This document shows, piece by piece, positions 43,652-57,531 of a stretch of DNA of 64,000 bases. The position numbers and the translations under genes are program-made. The stretch covers positions 52,715,869 to 52,779,868 of the forward strand of contig NC_046683.1 in the NCBI RefSeq assembly GCF_009870125.1, in the 5' to 3' direction. The DNA is from Drosophila pseudoobscura (lineage: Eukaryota; Arthropoda; Insecta; Diptera; Drosophilidae). Numbering within the stretch: position 1 is the first letter of the stretch; every line of letters starts with the position of its first letter. Under the pieces are notes generated by a model. That model was not told where the DNA came from, searched no databases, and worked only from the letters and a program-made list of their open reading frames with translations.

Positions 43652-46600
43652 TTTTATTTCCACGACACGACTCACAAACCCTATAAGAAGTCGTTTAATT
43701 CTCTATTCAATCCACCGATTTCGTGGGTATATTGAACATTCTAAGCAAGAGGAAGTGATCTACACATCCAGCCCTACAATCTAATTTTTGTATCGTGCAA
43801 AGTACAAAATGAGTGTCGGTTTCCACTAAAGTAAAACCAAAGCTAAGAAAAATGTTCTTATAAGACTATTCATGATGTACAAATTTACATTTTTGAGTAG
43901 TCATTTTTACACTAGAGATAATTGTTCAGAGACTATTCAGAGTCTTGCAATACTTTTAAATAATCGCTTTAAACGGAATACCATTCTAGTCTACAAGTTG
44001 GAGCACATGGTATGGCGAATCCGTTGAGCTTTTTTATATGCATGTACATAAGTAGTGTTTAAATAATTATTTTTAGGACTCAAACTTTGGACTGAGATTT
44101 TACGGTTTGCACTCGCTATTCCGCAAACATTTCCACCGACTTAAAGAACTACGTACTCACGGGACTCTATTGCTCTGCAGCACTCCGTTCACATGTCAGG
44201 CCTCTATGGCGACACGTTTCAGCTCTCTTGGGCAGGTTTGAACACGTTTGTTTTTGGGGGGAATCGGTCGGTGCCTGTCTCTGCCACCGGCGAGACCGTA
44301 TTTTCCGCGTGAAAGTAAAAACGCGATGCTCTGAAGACGGGCGGGCACATAAAACACAACACAGAAACAAAATGAGCGCAGACACAACTGCAGTTTGGAT
44401 GCCGCACAGGATGGATGGGGGTCGACGGACGGATGCGAACTGTTTCGACTCGATGACGTAGTGTCGCCGCTGACGCTGAAACGTAAACTGATTGAAAGTG
44501 CGTTCGTCTGTGTCGTCCAGAGCCGGAGCCGTAGCTGTAGCCGTAGCCGTAGCCGTAGCCGGTCCCCAGTGCCGCAGCCACACACAGCTCTGTTGATGGC
44601 CCCGGCGCCTAAAACTGTGCAGAGCTTGCTGGCGGGCAAAGGGTACGGGCGGGGAATAGGGATGGAGCCGAAGCCGATACCGATACCAATGCCGATACAG
44701 AGCCGATGCTGCTGTCGACTAACAGTTTGGACAAACGTTTGCCGGCGGCAGACAATTATTTACTCTTTAAATTGCCGACAAAGCGGCATCCCCCTACACA
44801 CACAGACACACAAGCCCTCCCACACACACACACACGACTTTTACACCCCCACCCTCATGCACAGACATCCACACCCACACGAATAGAGGGATGCACGCAC
44901 TATGGCGGCGGACTCCTCGCTTTCGCTTTTGTGTTTGTCCTCTCGCTGGCTTAGTGCTCCCCTTCGGCTTAGGGTTCGGCTCCACTCGGCTCCTGTGGGG
45001 TGCTGGGGTGCTACGATGCTATGATGCTGGGCTCTCTGCCGCTCTTTTTAGACGGCGCTTGCTCTCTGTTTCTCTCTCTCTCCATGATTGCAAGCTATGC
45101 TTTGTGCCGTTAGTTAATTTGAGCGCGCGCCGGCAGGTATGCAACAGTTTTTTCCAATAGCACTTTTACAAGCATTTTTCCATGCATCAAAACTAACGAA
45201 AATCATTTAAGTATATAATGTACCTATTTACGTACATATGTGCACATTCATTCCATGTACATCCTATGCGCCATGTAAAGGGGTCTAAAACGGCTTTAAT
45301 TGGGCTGTTTTTATGTAACTTAGGAGTACATAGCCTGATATACATATACGTTATTGTCTATGTCTATTAAATTCGCAAATTTATGCATTCTTCAAGGAAA
45401 ACTAACTCCTAAATTCAGCTTTCATCCCTTTGAATATAAACAGAAAAGATTAAGATCAGGCGGTGGGGGGCTCAATGCAGAGCTGTCATCTGCATATTTG
45501 TCCTGGCATTTCCAGAAACACAAAATAATACAATATTTTGAGGTAATTCTGCTACACTTTGAGTTCATTTATTATTACTTATATGTAATGCGATTGCTTT
45601 TAATCATTGTAAGAAGAAGGTCCTAAGAAGACACGATTTCTAGCAATAGCTTCTGAGAACTACGTTCTAAAACTTTAGTTGAACAATTAGCTTGAGATTG
45701 GATCCTTTTTTGGTGCTCGGTTACGATCGAAGAAGAAACCTTGAAAATACTGAGGTCTGGGGTTGTTTTTAGTTATTTGAAGTCTTTGATTTCCATTATT
45801 TTTTCTATTCGTCAGGTTGAGTCCTTTAAAAAACATAGTTTTATGCATTCTCAATGTCATGAGGCTACTTCCTTTGTCCTTTAAATTCGTTATAGCGACA
45901 AATCCTCTTCAATGGCCATAGAAATCGATAGTCGTGTGTAAAGAAAAAACAGAACACGAAACGAAACGAAACGAAAACTAGAAACCGGCTCTGGTCTAAG
46001 GGCCTTGCACATGTACACGGTACACATACTATGCGGATTTGTGCCAACTACAAAAATGGACCAACTGAAGTGCAACACGATAGTAACTAAATCTAAACAA
46101 CAACGAACCCCAGCCAGTGGCACTAGCACTAGCTGTGGCAGTGGCAGTGGCAAGGTCACACCGATGCTTGGCACCACCTTCCCCAACAAATGGGGAACCG
46201 AAAACTAACCAAAAACTAAAAGTGAATCGAGGCAAACGAATCGGAGTGGGCTCTACCTCTCCTCTCCTCTCCTTTACTCTCACCATCTACCAGATCCCTG
46301 GTTCCTGGGTCCTGGGTCCTGGCTCCCAGCTCCCGGCTCCGGTGCAGGCAGAGGGCTCTGCCGAGCGCCGAAATTCATTCATAAAATTCTAAAACGCGCT
46401 AAAATCTAAAATTCTAAACAAACCACTCGGCAGTCGCCACAGTCCGGACGAGTGCTGTCCCCCTTCGGAGAGGGCTGGCTTCTGAGGAGGCATGCCTCCT
46501 GCCACATAAGGGGTAGTCCACTCTCTGTGCGGTGTGTGTCTGTGTCACGCGAAAAAAGCACCCACAAATTTCGGTGTTGCCTGGATGCATAGATGGATGT

Positions 46601-49600
46601 TGATGTGGATGTTGATGCTGATGTGGATGTGGATGGATGAATGGTTGGATGTATGTATGGCTGGATCCATGGGATGTCTGGTATGGTATAGTAGGGGAGT
46701 ACCCACTAGGGGAATGAACTCTACTTCTGAGTTTAGGTGGGTCCCTGCTCGGGGGAACGCTCTCAGGCGGAGGTAAGAGTCCTGCGAAAGTGTGTTACTT
46801 GTGCAGCAGGAAAGTATGCTACATTCCCGGCAACGAAACTGCACTACGCAACTTTTGCACGCAACTGTACCCAGGCCAAAGAGACGGCTGCCATTTTGTT
46901 ATTATTTTTAGCACACGACAGCAAGCAAATCAAACTAAAAAAGCCTGCATTTTATGTACATATGTGTATGTGTGTGTGTGTACATATGCTGAATAAAATA
47001 TGTACATATAACATATAAATTTATGTATTAAAAAAACCCTTGCATTACACTCACACACTCCCCGTCTACATATGTACACATGTGCATGCGTGTGTGTGTG
47101 TGTGTGTGTCTAGGCAATGCGTATGTAGAAGTTTGTAGTATCCTAAGGCCTATCGAATATCCTCGTACTGCCGTCCACTGGGTTTTTCCGCCTGCACTGT
47201 ACTCTCTGTGTGTATGTGTGTGTGCGTGTGTGCTTGTAGAACTGCATCATTGCGTACATGTGTGCGTGTGTGTGTGCGCAACAACACCTAACTCCAGGCA
47301 GAAGTGCAACAAACTCTACACAAAAAGGCCACCCAACAAAATGCAATCAAATGGCAAAAATTTTGCCAGACTGCAGGCGACAACAACTACAACAAAATGT
47401 TGTTGCAACAACTGCAGCAGCATTCGCCCACAGTCTGCCACAGTGCGGTGAAAAGCGGCGGCAGGAGGAACAGGTGGTGGTGAGATGGACTGATGGAATG
47501 ATGATAGAGGGATGGCTGGGAGGAGACGGCTGGTTGCCGGCCAGACACAGGCCATAAAACAGCAAAAACAAATGCATGTGAAACATTTTAGTTGCATTTT
47601 CTATATATGTATATGTATATGTATGCATGTATGTGTGTCCATGTCTGTTGCATGCATCTGTGTGTGCGTGTGCGGGTGCGGTTGTGGGTGTGAGTGCATA
47701 ATCCATGTACATATACAGAAATTGCAAAATACAACCCTTAGCTTCTGACTAACAGCTCAAAAAAACATCCGATCCGCATCTGTGTGGGTGTGTATAAAAT
47801 AAATTTCATTTAAATTAAAATAAATAAAACTCGTCCCCGACCCTAGTCGAGCCACAAAAACAAGAACTTAGACAAAGCGCAGACACATCCATAATAGACC
47901 CCCAGTCCACACACAAAATCCTCTCGATCCAGACAGCAGATGAAGCTCCTGTCTGGACGAGTGGCCAGAAATGCATGTGGCAGTGGCAGTGGCTGTGGCT
48001 GTGGCAGAGACAGAAGACGGAGGACGGCAGACAGAAGATGGGGCAAGACAAGGCTTTCATTAGGCCGACTGCAGTCTATGCATTTTAATTGATTGCCAGT
48101 CATCTGTTTTGCCTTTATTTCTGCCCAAATTGCATTAATCTCCGGCAATTTTTGGGCAGATGTTCCCCCAATGCCATTAGCCGCAGCGTCCATTGACCTG
48201 AGGCTGTTCGAATCGAATCTTCTTTTAAGAAGTGGTTAACAGAGACAAAAAAACTAGCTCTGAATTGATACGTATACTTAATCTCTAAATAAACTCGATT
48301 AGTCACATGAATGAGGAGAATAAACAGCATATATGAAGTCTGTAAGCCCATTAAGAAAACCTGCAACTAATTTGAACTTATTTTATAATAAATATTGCTT
48401 TATACACAATTCAGAGACCCAACATTAAGATTGTAGTACTCTTGGATTTTCTGTTTCCTCCCCTAACCATTGCACAGTCTTTCTATCATCTACATTCATT
48501 TCCTATCCCATTTCCTTTCTCTTACTTTGCATTCATTTTTCAGATTTTTGTGTTTTTTCAGTTCTTTAGTTCCTTTATAGTTCTTCTTCTGTCCTGTGAT
48601 GATTACCTCATTCTTTATTCAATGTGCGACCTCACACCCCTCCTCTCTGTATCCACTATTTATCCCTAGTTGGTCGCATCAGGGAGTAAGCCAACAATGT
48701 CCGTTTAATCAGTCGCTGATTGACTTGGTTACGAAACGGTGGGCCCTGACATGCCCCAACCACAGGCTCCATGGAGCCAAAAGCCAAAGGCCCGACTGGG
48801 GTCCGTGGTTGGGTGGGTGGCTGGGTGGTTGGGTACTAGTGTAGTCGAAGGAGACGAAGACGGAGGCAGGCATTAACCAAACGGCGGCTAAATGGAATAC
48901 GTCCTCGACCTAGTTCAATGTCAATGTCATTGTGCCACATTATCGCTGGCGACGTCGTCCTTTGGCTGGCTTGGCCTTGGCTGGAGGGAAACGAGCGCAC
49001 GAGTCGAGGCCACGGCCACGAACATGGCCAAAGTGGCACACGGCAGGCAGCACATCCTCCACGCTCCATCCTCCATCCCCCGCCCTGTGGCAAAAACGAG
49101 ACACAACAGAAACAGCCACGATGCTGCAACGATGCACGGCCCCTGAGTAGGAGAAGGAGTCGCAGTCGGAGCAGGAGCAGGAGAAGCAGCAGCAAACACC
49201 AGCAGAACCAGAAACACCAGCAGGAACAGGAACAGCAACAGGAACAGCAACAAGAGCAGGAGCAGGCGGTGGCGACAATATCCTTGCACTTGTGCAGGCC
49301 GCGAGGCCGACACAGGGGCTGGATCTCTGTGACTGCCGACTGGGGCAGGGGTCGTTGTGGCACTCACAGTCACACCGCTAAGCCTGGCAACCAATCCGTC
49401 GCCAGCAAAGGCAACAGCCCTGCCCCATCGCTGTTCACTGCTGCAGTTGCTGGGTGCAAGGATGCCATGTGGAAGGCCTTGCCTCTCGCCTCAACCCACC
49501 ACACCCTACACCCCACACCCCACACCCCACATCCCACACCCCACACCCTACTCCATCTCTCACCATCTCTCTGCCGCGTGGGTTGCACTCGAAGCTGCAA

Positions 49601-49904
49601 GTAGAGACACCCTCTCCAGTATCCAACTCCGATTCCAACTCCGGCTCCAACCCCAAGCTTTGACATCTGCTCTCTATCGTATTACCCCCCTTTCCAACCC
49701 TTTCTCTGCAAAAGCTCCTGTCCTGTTAGCTTTTTCAGAGAGCTGCCAGATGGATATAAAAAACAGCGGATACCACTAGCAGACTGTAAACGCCTGCACT
49801 AAGAGCGATAGAAATATATTTGGATATTGATAGTTAAGTAGATTGAAAACATGTTTCCGGATTTCCGCTACCTAAGTAGTTGTCGTTGGTCGTTTGCTGT
49901 CCAT
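43652..49904. other. Non-coding, simple-repeat rich
   Basis: AT-rich in 43.7-44.1 and 45.2-45.9 kb, elsewhere filled with short-period repeats: GTAGCC at 44528-44562, GATGTG/GATGTT at 46590-46635, (GT)n at 47090-47110 and 47210-47230, GAGCAG/AACAGC at 49160-49265, and ACCCCACACC at 49500-49550. Many overlapping open frames on both strands, none with recognisable domains. No gene is called. Confidence 0.5.
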
Positions 49905-50231
49905 TTAGCCCCTGTTGCTCTCAGATCCCTCCTTGGGTGAGCGCCTGCGATGGATCTTCTTCTTGCCGCGCTTGATCTTCCGCTTGAAGTGCCGCTTTGT
50001 CTTCTTGGGCTTGGAAGATCCTGCCTCCGTAGTGGTGTCAGACGTGGCAGCTGTGGTCGTGGTCGTGTCTGAGGACGCTGCTGTGGTGGTGGTCGTGTCT
50101 GAGGACGCGACTGTGGTTGTAGTCACTGCTGTTGCCGAGGTAGTTGTGGCAGTGGCAGTCACCGCACTGGTCTGGCTCACCAGGAAGCACCCGATGGTCG
50201 CCAGGAGCAAGAGAACGCAATGATACTTCAT
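49905..50231 (-). CDS. New-glue-like small secreted Ser/Thr protein
   Basis: Intronless, 108 residues. It has a signal peptide (MKYHCVLLLLATIGCFLVSQ), then a Thr/Ser/Ala region with three imperfect repeats of about 10 residues (VASSDTTTTTA, ASSDTTTTTA, ATSDTTTEAG). It ends in a very basic tail (KPKKTKRHFKRKIKRGKKK, then IHRRRSPKEG). Signal peptide, Thr repeat and Lys/Arg tail is the plan of the fly new-glue (ng) and related salivary-gland genes; this is by resemblance, not a named orthologue. A TATA-like AATAAAAAGG on the minus strand near 50297..50288 lies about 60 nt upstream of the ATG. Confidence 0.75.
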   Translation of the reverse strand: MKYHCVLLLLATIGCFLVSQTSAVTATATTTSATAVTTTTVASSDTTTTTAASSDTTTTTAATSDTTTEAGSSKPKKTKRHFKRKIKRGKKKIHRRRSPKEGSESNRG

Positions 50232-52667
50232 GGTTTCTGTTGCTGCTGCTTATCAGAAAGTGATAATTCCATAAGGGATCGACCGCCTTTTTATTGGAAT
50301 CTCAGAGCGAGGTTTTAAATTAAAAGGTGCCTTAAAAATATTGGCAACAATCTTAAATGTTTAAACAATTGCCGTGTAGGCCGCTATTACTTGTTTGCCT
50401 GTCCCACTTTTGAATGTATTTGGAGTTGTGGATCAGATTCTACCACCCTAGAGGTTCTCACGTTGCTTGCTACGCACAGGCCTAGATCCGGCTGGTGTTT
50501 GAACTGTCAACATTGTCTAGGCACACGCACTGTCGCGGTATAAATAGCTTAGCACCAAGCATAAGAAAACATTCAAGTTATACCTATATATGCTCCGCAC
50601 AATGTATGTATGCATGGGTACTTATTTGTTAAATGAATACAAATATTCAGGGAGTTGGCAGTGGCCAAGATCGGCACACGTTTATGTAGACAGAGAGTCA
50701 TGGGGGGAAGCAAACAATACCACTTTGGGATCGGGTTTGTTTTTACAACGGCCACAGTACTGAACACAGCTCCACAAAATACATGATGTTTGTTCACAGA
50801 TAGAAACAAAAGCTTCAGATTTAGTCTATGAACTTCTTGCAGGATCAAGGATTCAAGGGAAAACGAAGCAAAGCGTCAGTCTTCCTAGGCGCACTGCTTG
50901 ATCAGATGCTTGTGAAGGGGAGCGACGCACTGTTTGATTAGTAGGCTGGTAAGGGAAATCAAAAACAAACCGTCAGGAATCAACGTCGCACTGCTTGAAA
51001 CAATGACGTACTGCTTCCAAACCTTTAGGTTTTTCGCAGCGAACTGCTTGCAGTGTAGTCGATTGTATTACCATTTTTGCCAAAGCGAATAAATCTAAAC
51101 GATGGAGGAAGTAAGTGCCAGTGAAAAGAAATTCCCACCTGGCTCTTTTTCTCCAAAGAGAGAATTTTTATAGCAGAAAAGTATTACAGCAAGTCTTTCT
51201 TTGGGCTTCTACACATACATATACATATCATACAGCTTATACATACATATACTGGCAGAGTATACCCCAATGGATACACAATAAAAAGAAATATTAATAT
51301 CTAGCGGTTAGGAAGGAATGTGCGCTTCAACGGGTATGCTATAATGGTTAGGCATGGAACGGAGAACCGGCTTAGAACCGTTTACCTAATTCCGAATGAT
51401 GGCATCTGATGTCATTCGTCAAAGAAAACAAACAACAACTGCCCCAAAAGGCCAGAGCATCGCGTAAAGGTACACACGACATGGATCTCCATGAATGAGG
51501 TCATTGGGTCACGATGCAAAGAACTCCTTACCTCTTAACATGTCTGTGTGTACTCGTATAATCCTAAACGAACAGTCAACAAAACACGTCTCCGCACTTG
51601 GGTCGCGTGCTTCGTACGGTTCCCAGACCTGTTCAATACCTGCGTCTCTTAACTGTACAAATAAAGTGTTTTTGCACCTGGTAGACGTATTGTTGGAGGG
51701 CATATTGTGTGCGTGCATATGTATGTTACATCTGTAACACCGATCCACTGAAAATGATTATACACGGCGGGTACATATATATGTATATACTCCTTACGAG
51801 TATTTATATCACTTTTCCTCCCACTACGAACGCATCTTTTCAATAAATTCTACTTATAAATCCGTTCAGAGGGTATCGCTTGGTCGGTAAGTCTGACAAA
51901 ACAATATTTTTTTTCTTTTGCAGTTCCTGTTCGGCGACATTCGCCGCACAGAGGCGCAGAGCGCGCGTCAAGGGAGAGAGAGCAGCGGAGAGAGCGATTG
52001 CGATTGCGAGAGCGAGAGCGGGATCTATTGGCATGCATTTGTTGGCTGGCAAAACAAGAAATGGGCTAAGAATCACCGCAGACACAGCAGCCGAACGGGG
52101 ACCGAACCGCATTCCAGCGCCTGGCTGCGCAGTCGAAGAGCAAAAGAGTGGAGCCCCAGCTGCGGTCGTGGGGCCTTTTCATTGTCAGTCCGCGTCGAGA
52201 TCTTCAGCGGGCAGGTTGGAAATTTTAGCGAGAGAGCAGAAGACAGCAGAGCAGAAGACAAAGCATCTTTTGACGCGCGTGTGTGTGAATGTGTGTGCGA
52301 GTGGGAATATTTTATAGTGAACTTTCATCAGCTGCAGCCCCGCGGGTCGCCCTCTGCCCAAAAACGAATATGTAAATGAGAGAAAAGGGACCAGACAAAA
52401 ACAACAACAAGTGGCCGAAGAAAGTGCGAAAGCGGCTGCCAAACCGGTTTTCGATGGCAAACGTGGCAATGCCTCAGCAGCAGAGGAAGATATGAACAAA
52501 CAAAACACAATTAACGTGGATTATCTCACGTGTGGTAATCGGTTGCGATAATTGTACGTGTAAAAAGTGAAAGTGAAAGACAGACAGACAGACAGTACGT
52601 ACGCAAAGCAGCGAGGAGCAGTCCGCGGTTCGTTCTCTCACGCCACGCTATAATAGGAATACCAGCC
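50232..52667. other. Intergenic and probable 5'UTR of rt
   Basis: No recognised gene. Five spaced CGCACTGCTTG-like motifs occur at 50885-51050. A GA-rich, GCGAGAGCGA-containing stretch at 51960-52020 and an AAAGTGAAAGTGAAAG leader at 52560-52580 suggest the rt promoter and 5'UTR lie in 51.9-52.66 kb. Confidence 0.45.
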
Positions 52668-55613
52668 ATGTACAACAACAACAATGATGGCGGTGGCGGT
52701 GGCAGCGCCAACGGCAACACCATGCAGCAGCGCCGCAAGACAACGACACGCTCCAGATCAAAGCAGCAGCAGCAACAACAATGCACCAGCGAAAACGTAA
52801 TCGAAAAAAATCAAACGAACGGCGCACAAAACGAAAGACTTCACTTTCGCGGAAGCAGCAAAGACTCGGCGCTGTCGACGCCGCTGCTGCCGCGCAGCCG
52901 TTCAACAACCTCAGCCATCAACTCACCTTCCCCACTGTGCTGTAACGGTGGTTTGTCCATACTCAACTGCTGCCGCGATGTCAACTGCCACCTGAATGCA
53001 CCTTTGCGCGGCAGCGTGGAGTCGTCGCGCAGTCGGCGTTCCGAGAGCCGGCAATCGTCACTAACAGCGACGCCGACGACAACGCCAAAGCAAGCTTCAC
53101 CTTCGCCTACGATCTCCGAACGTTCACGATCTTGTTCTGGATCCCGCTCCCGTTCGTGCTCTTGCGACGGTCGCCTTGTAGATTGCCATAAACACAGCGC
53201 TGCGGCAGCAGCTGCGTCTACAGCCGCACCGCAGTTTACCGTTAACCTGAGCATCGATCTCTTCAGTTGGACTCTCTTTCTGCTGGCATTCTGCACGCGC
53301 TTTTATAAGCTAGCAACGCCACCCCACATTGTGTGAGTATGAAAAAGAGAGAGAGGCACATATGTGTGTGCGACTCTTCTAAGCTCTCTTTCTCTCTCTC
53401 TCTCTCATTTATCCCACAGCTTCGATGAACTGCACTACGGAAAGTACATCGCCCACTACATGCGCAACATTTTCTTCTTCGATCAGCACCCGCCCCTCGG
53501 GAAACAGCTGATCGCTGGCCTCGTCAGCCTAGCCGGATACGATGGCAACTACACATTCTCTAGGATCGGGGCCGCGTACGCGCCGGACGTGCCCATCTTC
53601 TGGTTCCGCTTTATACCCGCACTGTGCGGCAGCCTCCTGGCCCCCGCCGTCTACAGGCTACTGCTGGAGGCCAGGCTTCATCGCTGGGCAGCAGCACTGG
53701 GCGGCCTTCTCGTCGTCCTGGACAACTCTTTGCTGACCCAGTCGCGGTTCGTGCTCATGGAATCGATGCTGCTGCTGGCCAGCACGCTCGGGATCGCCTG
53801 TCTGCTCCGCTTCCAGCGCTGTCGCTTGGGCAGCCTCCAGTGGCTGTGCAATGGATCTGCGGCAGGCGTGCTCCTGGCTTGTGCGGGCGCCGTTAAGTAT
53901 ATCGGCTTCCTGGCCCTGGCTCTGGCCGGGTATCTGCTCTGCCGCCACCTGTGGCAACTCCTGTACGACGCGAGCCTAACGAGTGAGTAATCCTCCCCAG
54001 AGTCTATCTGATTTCGATTATAATGAATAGATTTCCCTCCCGACAGATCGCCAGCTCTGGATGCACGCCCTGAGTCGGCTTCTGCTCTTCGTGGGCATTC
54101 CCATAGCCGTGTATATAGGGGTATTCTATGTCCACTTCCGGACGCTGCACCGGGCAGGCCCTCATGATAGCATTATGACCAGTGCCTTTCAGGCGTCGCT
54201 GGAGGGCGGCCTGGCCTCGATCACCAGTGGCCAGCCGCTGGCTGTGGTCCACGGTTCGCAGATAACGCTGCGACACACCCACGGACGCACTTGCTGGCTG
54301 CACTCCCACGCTGCAGTCTACCCGGTGCGGTACAAGGACAAGAGAGGCTCCTCCCACCAGCAGCAGGTCACATGCTACTCATTCAAGGACGTGAACAACT
54401 GGTGGATCGTGAAGCGGCCGGAGCGGGACGACCTGGTGGTGGGGGAACAGCCAGACGTCATACAGCACGGCGACGTCATCCAACTAGTGCACGGAATCAC
54501 CAGTAGGGCATTAAACTCGCACGACGTCGCTGCTCCGATGACGCCCCAGTGCCAGGAGGTCAGCTGCTACATTGACTACGAAATCAAGATGGCCGGAGAG
54601 CTGCTGTGGCGCGTGGAGATTCTCAATCGGAACTCTGAGGGCGACAGCTGGCATGCCATCAAATCGGAGATACGTCTCGTCCACGAGTCGACGGGCGCTG
54701 CCCTGAAGTTCAGCGGACGCCAGCTGCCGGACTGGGGCTTCAACCAGCACGAGGTAGTGGCCGATCGGGATCAGGTGCACGAAGACGCCATTTGGAATGT
54801 TGAGGAGCATCGCTACACCAAGAGTAAGCAATTGATTGCCTAAATCATTGGTTGAATATCCTCTGACCCACTTTTCGTGTTCCTTCAACAGCTCAGGATC
54901 AGCGGGAACGAGAGCGTCAGTTGCTCTCCGCCGAGATGATACCCACGAAGCGGACAAAGCTCTCGTTCTGGGCCAAACTCCTGGAGCTGCAGACGAAGAT
55001 GTTCTGGCACGGCAAGCACCTGCAGGCGCACATGTACAGCTCGCTGCCGCACGAGTGGCCGCTGATGGACAAGGGCATTGCCTACTGGCTGGACTCGCAG
55101 TCCAGTGCCCAGATTTATCTCCTGGGCAACGTACTCATTTGGTACACGGCCAGTGCCGGGATACTGGTATACGCCACCCTCCTGGCCTTCTATGCGGTGC
55201 GTAGGAGACGGCTCTGCTTCGACGTCTCCCAGCACGAGTGGCAGCGCTTCCTCATGGCTGGCGACACCTTCTTCGTGGGCTATATGATGCACTATCTGCC
55301 GTACTATTTTGTGGACCGCACTCTCTTTCTGCACAACTATCTGCCCGCCTTTGTCTTCAAGCTGCTGTTGCTGTGCTTTGTCGTGGAGCATCTGGACTAC
55401 CTTTTGCGCCGACACTGCTCTGGCCGAGGAGTGCACCTGGTGCGCGTCTATCGCTTGGCGCTGCTCCTCTGGCTGCTCGCCGTCGGCAGTGTGTTTGTCA
55501 AGTTCTTGCCGCTCAGCTACGGAGCAAGAAAGATGACCATAGAGGAGGTCAGACGCCTGCGCTGGAAGGACACCTGGGACTTTATATTGCAAAAGAACTA
55601 TGCGCTGAACTGA
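52668..55613 (+). CDS. rt: Protein O-mannosyltransferase 1 (rotated abdomen)
   Basis: ER multi-pass enzyme of family GT39 that transfers mannose from dolichol-phosphate-mannose to Ser/Thr of proteins such as dystroglycan, together with the partner encoded by tw (POMT2). Four exons, 52668..53332, 53420..53982, 54047..54823 and 54892..55613, join in frame to 908 residues. The first ~200 residues are a Ser/Arg/Gln-rich cytosolic extension, longer than in vertebrate POMT1. The first membrane segment is SIDLFSWTLFLLAFCTRFY. The catalytic-loop acidic pair D224-E225 lies in FDELHYGKYIAHYMRNIFFF, followed by DQHPPLGKQLIAG. MIR repeats span about residues 450-600 (VVHGSQITLRHTHGRTCWLH and WWIVKRP). 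C-terminal membrane segments follow. All junction phases agree. This is a strong family match. Confidence 0.95.
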
Positions 55614-55900
55614 AACAGTACCTTTGGCCAGACTGCAGGTGCAATAGACCCCCCTCCAAATGTAACATAGAGACTTAAGATTCTGAGCTAAAACGTAGCT
55701 AAAGTTTATCTAGTAATAAGCTATCTTCCATAGATGCCACGCCTTCCGTATGTGCAGCCGATTAAATGCATTATTTATTTATTTAAACCAGAAATCACAG
55801 CAATCCAAGTTCGGGCAATCGTCTCGGACTGAAAATTCAGTTTTTGTTTATTCAGAAATTCACAGTTTCACAGGGAATACACTAGGAAACACACCAGAAC

Positions 55901-57531
55901 ATGGCAAACATAGGACACTTTATAGACAGGAATGCCGACATTCGTGCAGCAGGGTTGTCCTCGTTGAGGACCACTGGGGCCGACAGGGAGAGCATCAAGG
56001 ATTGTTTTGTCTTCAGCCATATGGAGGAAAAGGCCGAGCATATGTTACGCGCCGAGTGCAAGCATTTGAAGATCCATTCAAAAAGCAGACGCACCCCGAT
56101 TGTACCGTGTAATACCGTGGGAGATCTCCTCAGTACGGAATTGCAAAAGACACGTTTCATGGCATTCAAGGAGAAGTTCTCCGAGGACATGTACTTCAAG
56201 AAACCAAAGTTGGGGGACATCACGCCGGCCCACTCGAAGCCGGACAGCGTGACCAACGAAAGTCGGACCTTTGGACGGCCATCCAGCATTCCGGAGCCCC
56301 TATACGATATCATATTGCCACCGAAGCCAGCCGAGCAGGTCAATCGAGAGTTTGGTGAATTTCACCAGAAGCGGATCATCAGCAACAATCACTATTTCCC
56401 CTCGGAGCAGATCAATCGCAGGTTGGTATTTATATAAAGATGAGAATACTCTAAACTGATATGCATACCCTTTGATTTTTTTCAGATATGAAAAGCCCTT
56501 TGACCGCCACAACACGTTTGGGCAACAGACCAAATTCAATGGAATGGGATTGATGGTGAAACGTTGCTTGAAGCAGAACGGCGCGGACGATCCACATATG
56601 GTCATCGTCCGCAAGCCACAAATGGACTTTATAGATCGCACCTACGGCCCATTGGGATTGAAGTACAAAAAGTGAGTGTGAATAGATCTCTCCCCTCCAG
56701 CAAATCTTACATGAAAAACCACTCTGTAGATATCCATATGATGTGCCGAATATGATACACGGACTGCGGCGACTGACGCCCAAGTGTGATGTCAAAATGC
56801 TGCTCGAAAACACCACACCGAATACGAGCACTGAGAAGTTGGTGAACGCCTTCACTCACCTGAACATTTTGCGCCAGGAGCTGCAGAAGCGCATCGACTT
56901 CAAAATGTTCGACCTGATCTCACTGCTGGAGAAGAGCGACAAGGAGAGCACGGGATACCTGCCACTGAATCGGATCATCGACATCATGCACAAGCTTCAC
57001 ATTCGCGTGGACGCCCGGAAGATTCGCATCGCATTGAAGCACTACCGAATGCTCCTCGACGAGGGCTGTGCCACGGAGCGCATCAGCTACCAGGAGTTTT
57101 GCCGCCTGATCTCCATTCAGGTGCCATTGCCATCGACGGGAAACATTTCGGTGATGCCCGAAAATAACTACAACAAGGATACCACCTATCGCCTGCTCTG
57201 CGCCGATCTCAAGAAGACGCCCGACAAGGGTCGCGTCGAACGAAAGCACCAGCTGACGCCCGAGCAGCTGGACGCACAAAACACTCATGTCGAGGAGCTA
57301 ATAAATCCCGATCAGGCTATGCTGTCGGGTCTCGGTCCCAGCGATTTTATGCGCCTACGATCCAAAGAACAGTTGCAGACTATATTCAAGGAGGTCGTAT
57401 CCAAAGATGAGTTCGAACGCATCTGTGCCCAACTGATGGCCGACCATGCTGACCAGAAAGATATGTTTTCGATCGTGCAGTTCAAGGCCCTGATGGGGAA
57501 CCCCATTCTGCACGAAAAGGGTACCACATAG
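55901..57531 (+). CDS. EF-hand domain family member B-like (EFHB/CFAP21)
   Basis: Exons 55901..56421, 56486..56671 and 56730..57531 give 502 residues. Middle-region motifs PAEQVNREFGEFHQKRIISN, HYFPSEQINRRYEKPFDRHN and TFGQQT resemble EFHB/CFAP21, an axonemal microtubule inner protein. A degenerate EF-hand pair follows (DKESTGYLPLNRIIDIMHKL and TERISYQEFCRLIS). The first loop lacks several canonical acidic ligands, so calcium binding is doubtful. It starts 287 nt after the rt stop on the same strand. AATAAA at 57569-57574 lies 38 nt past the stop. Sperm-flagellum or ciliary function is inferred from the family. Confidence 0.85.

Noticed and set aside
44167-44886. Open frames with ATATAT-, GYGY- and SRSRSR-type runs
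   Set aside because: Produced by the GTAGCC hexanucleotide run; no conserved domain.
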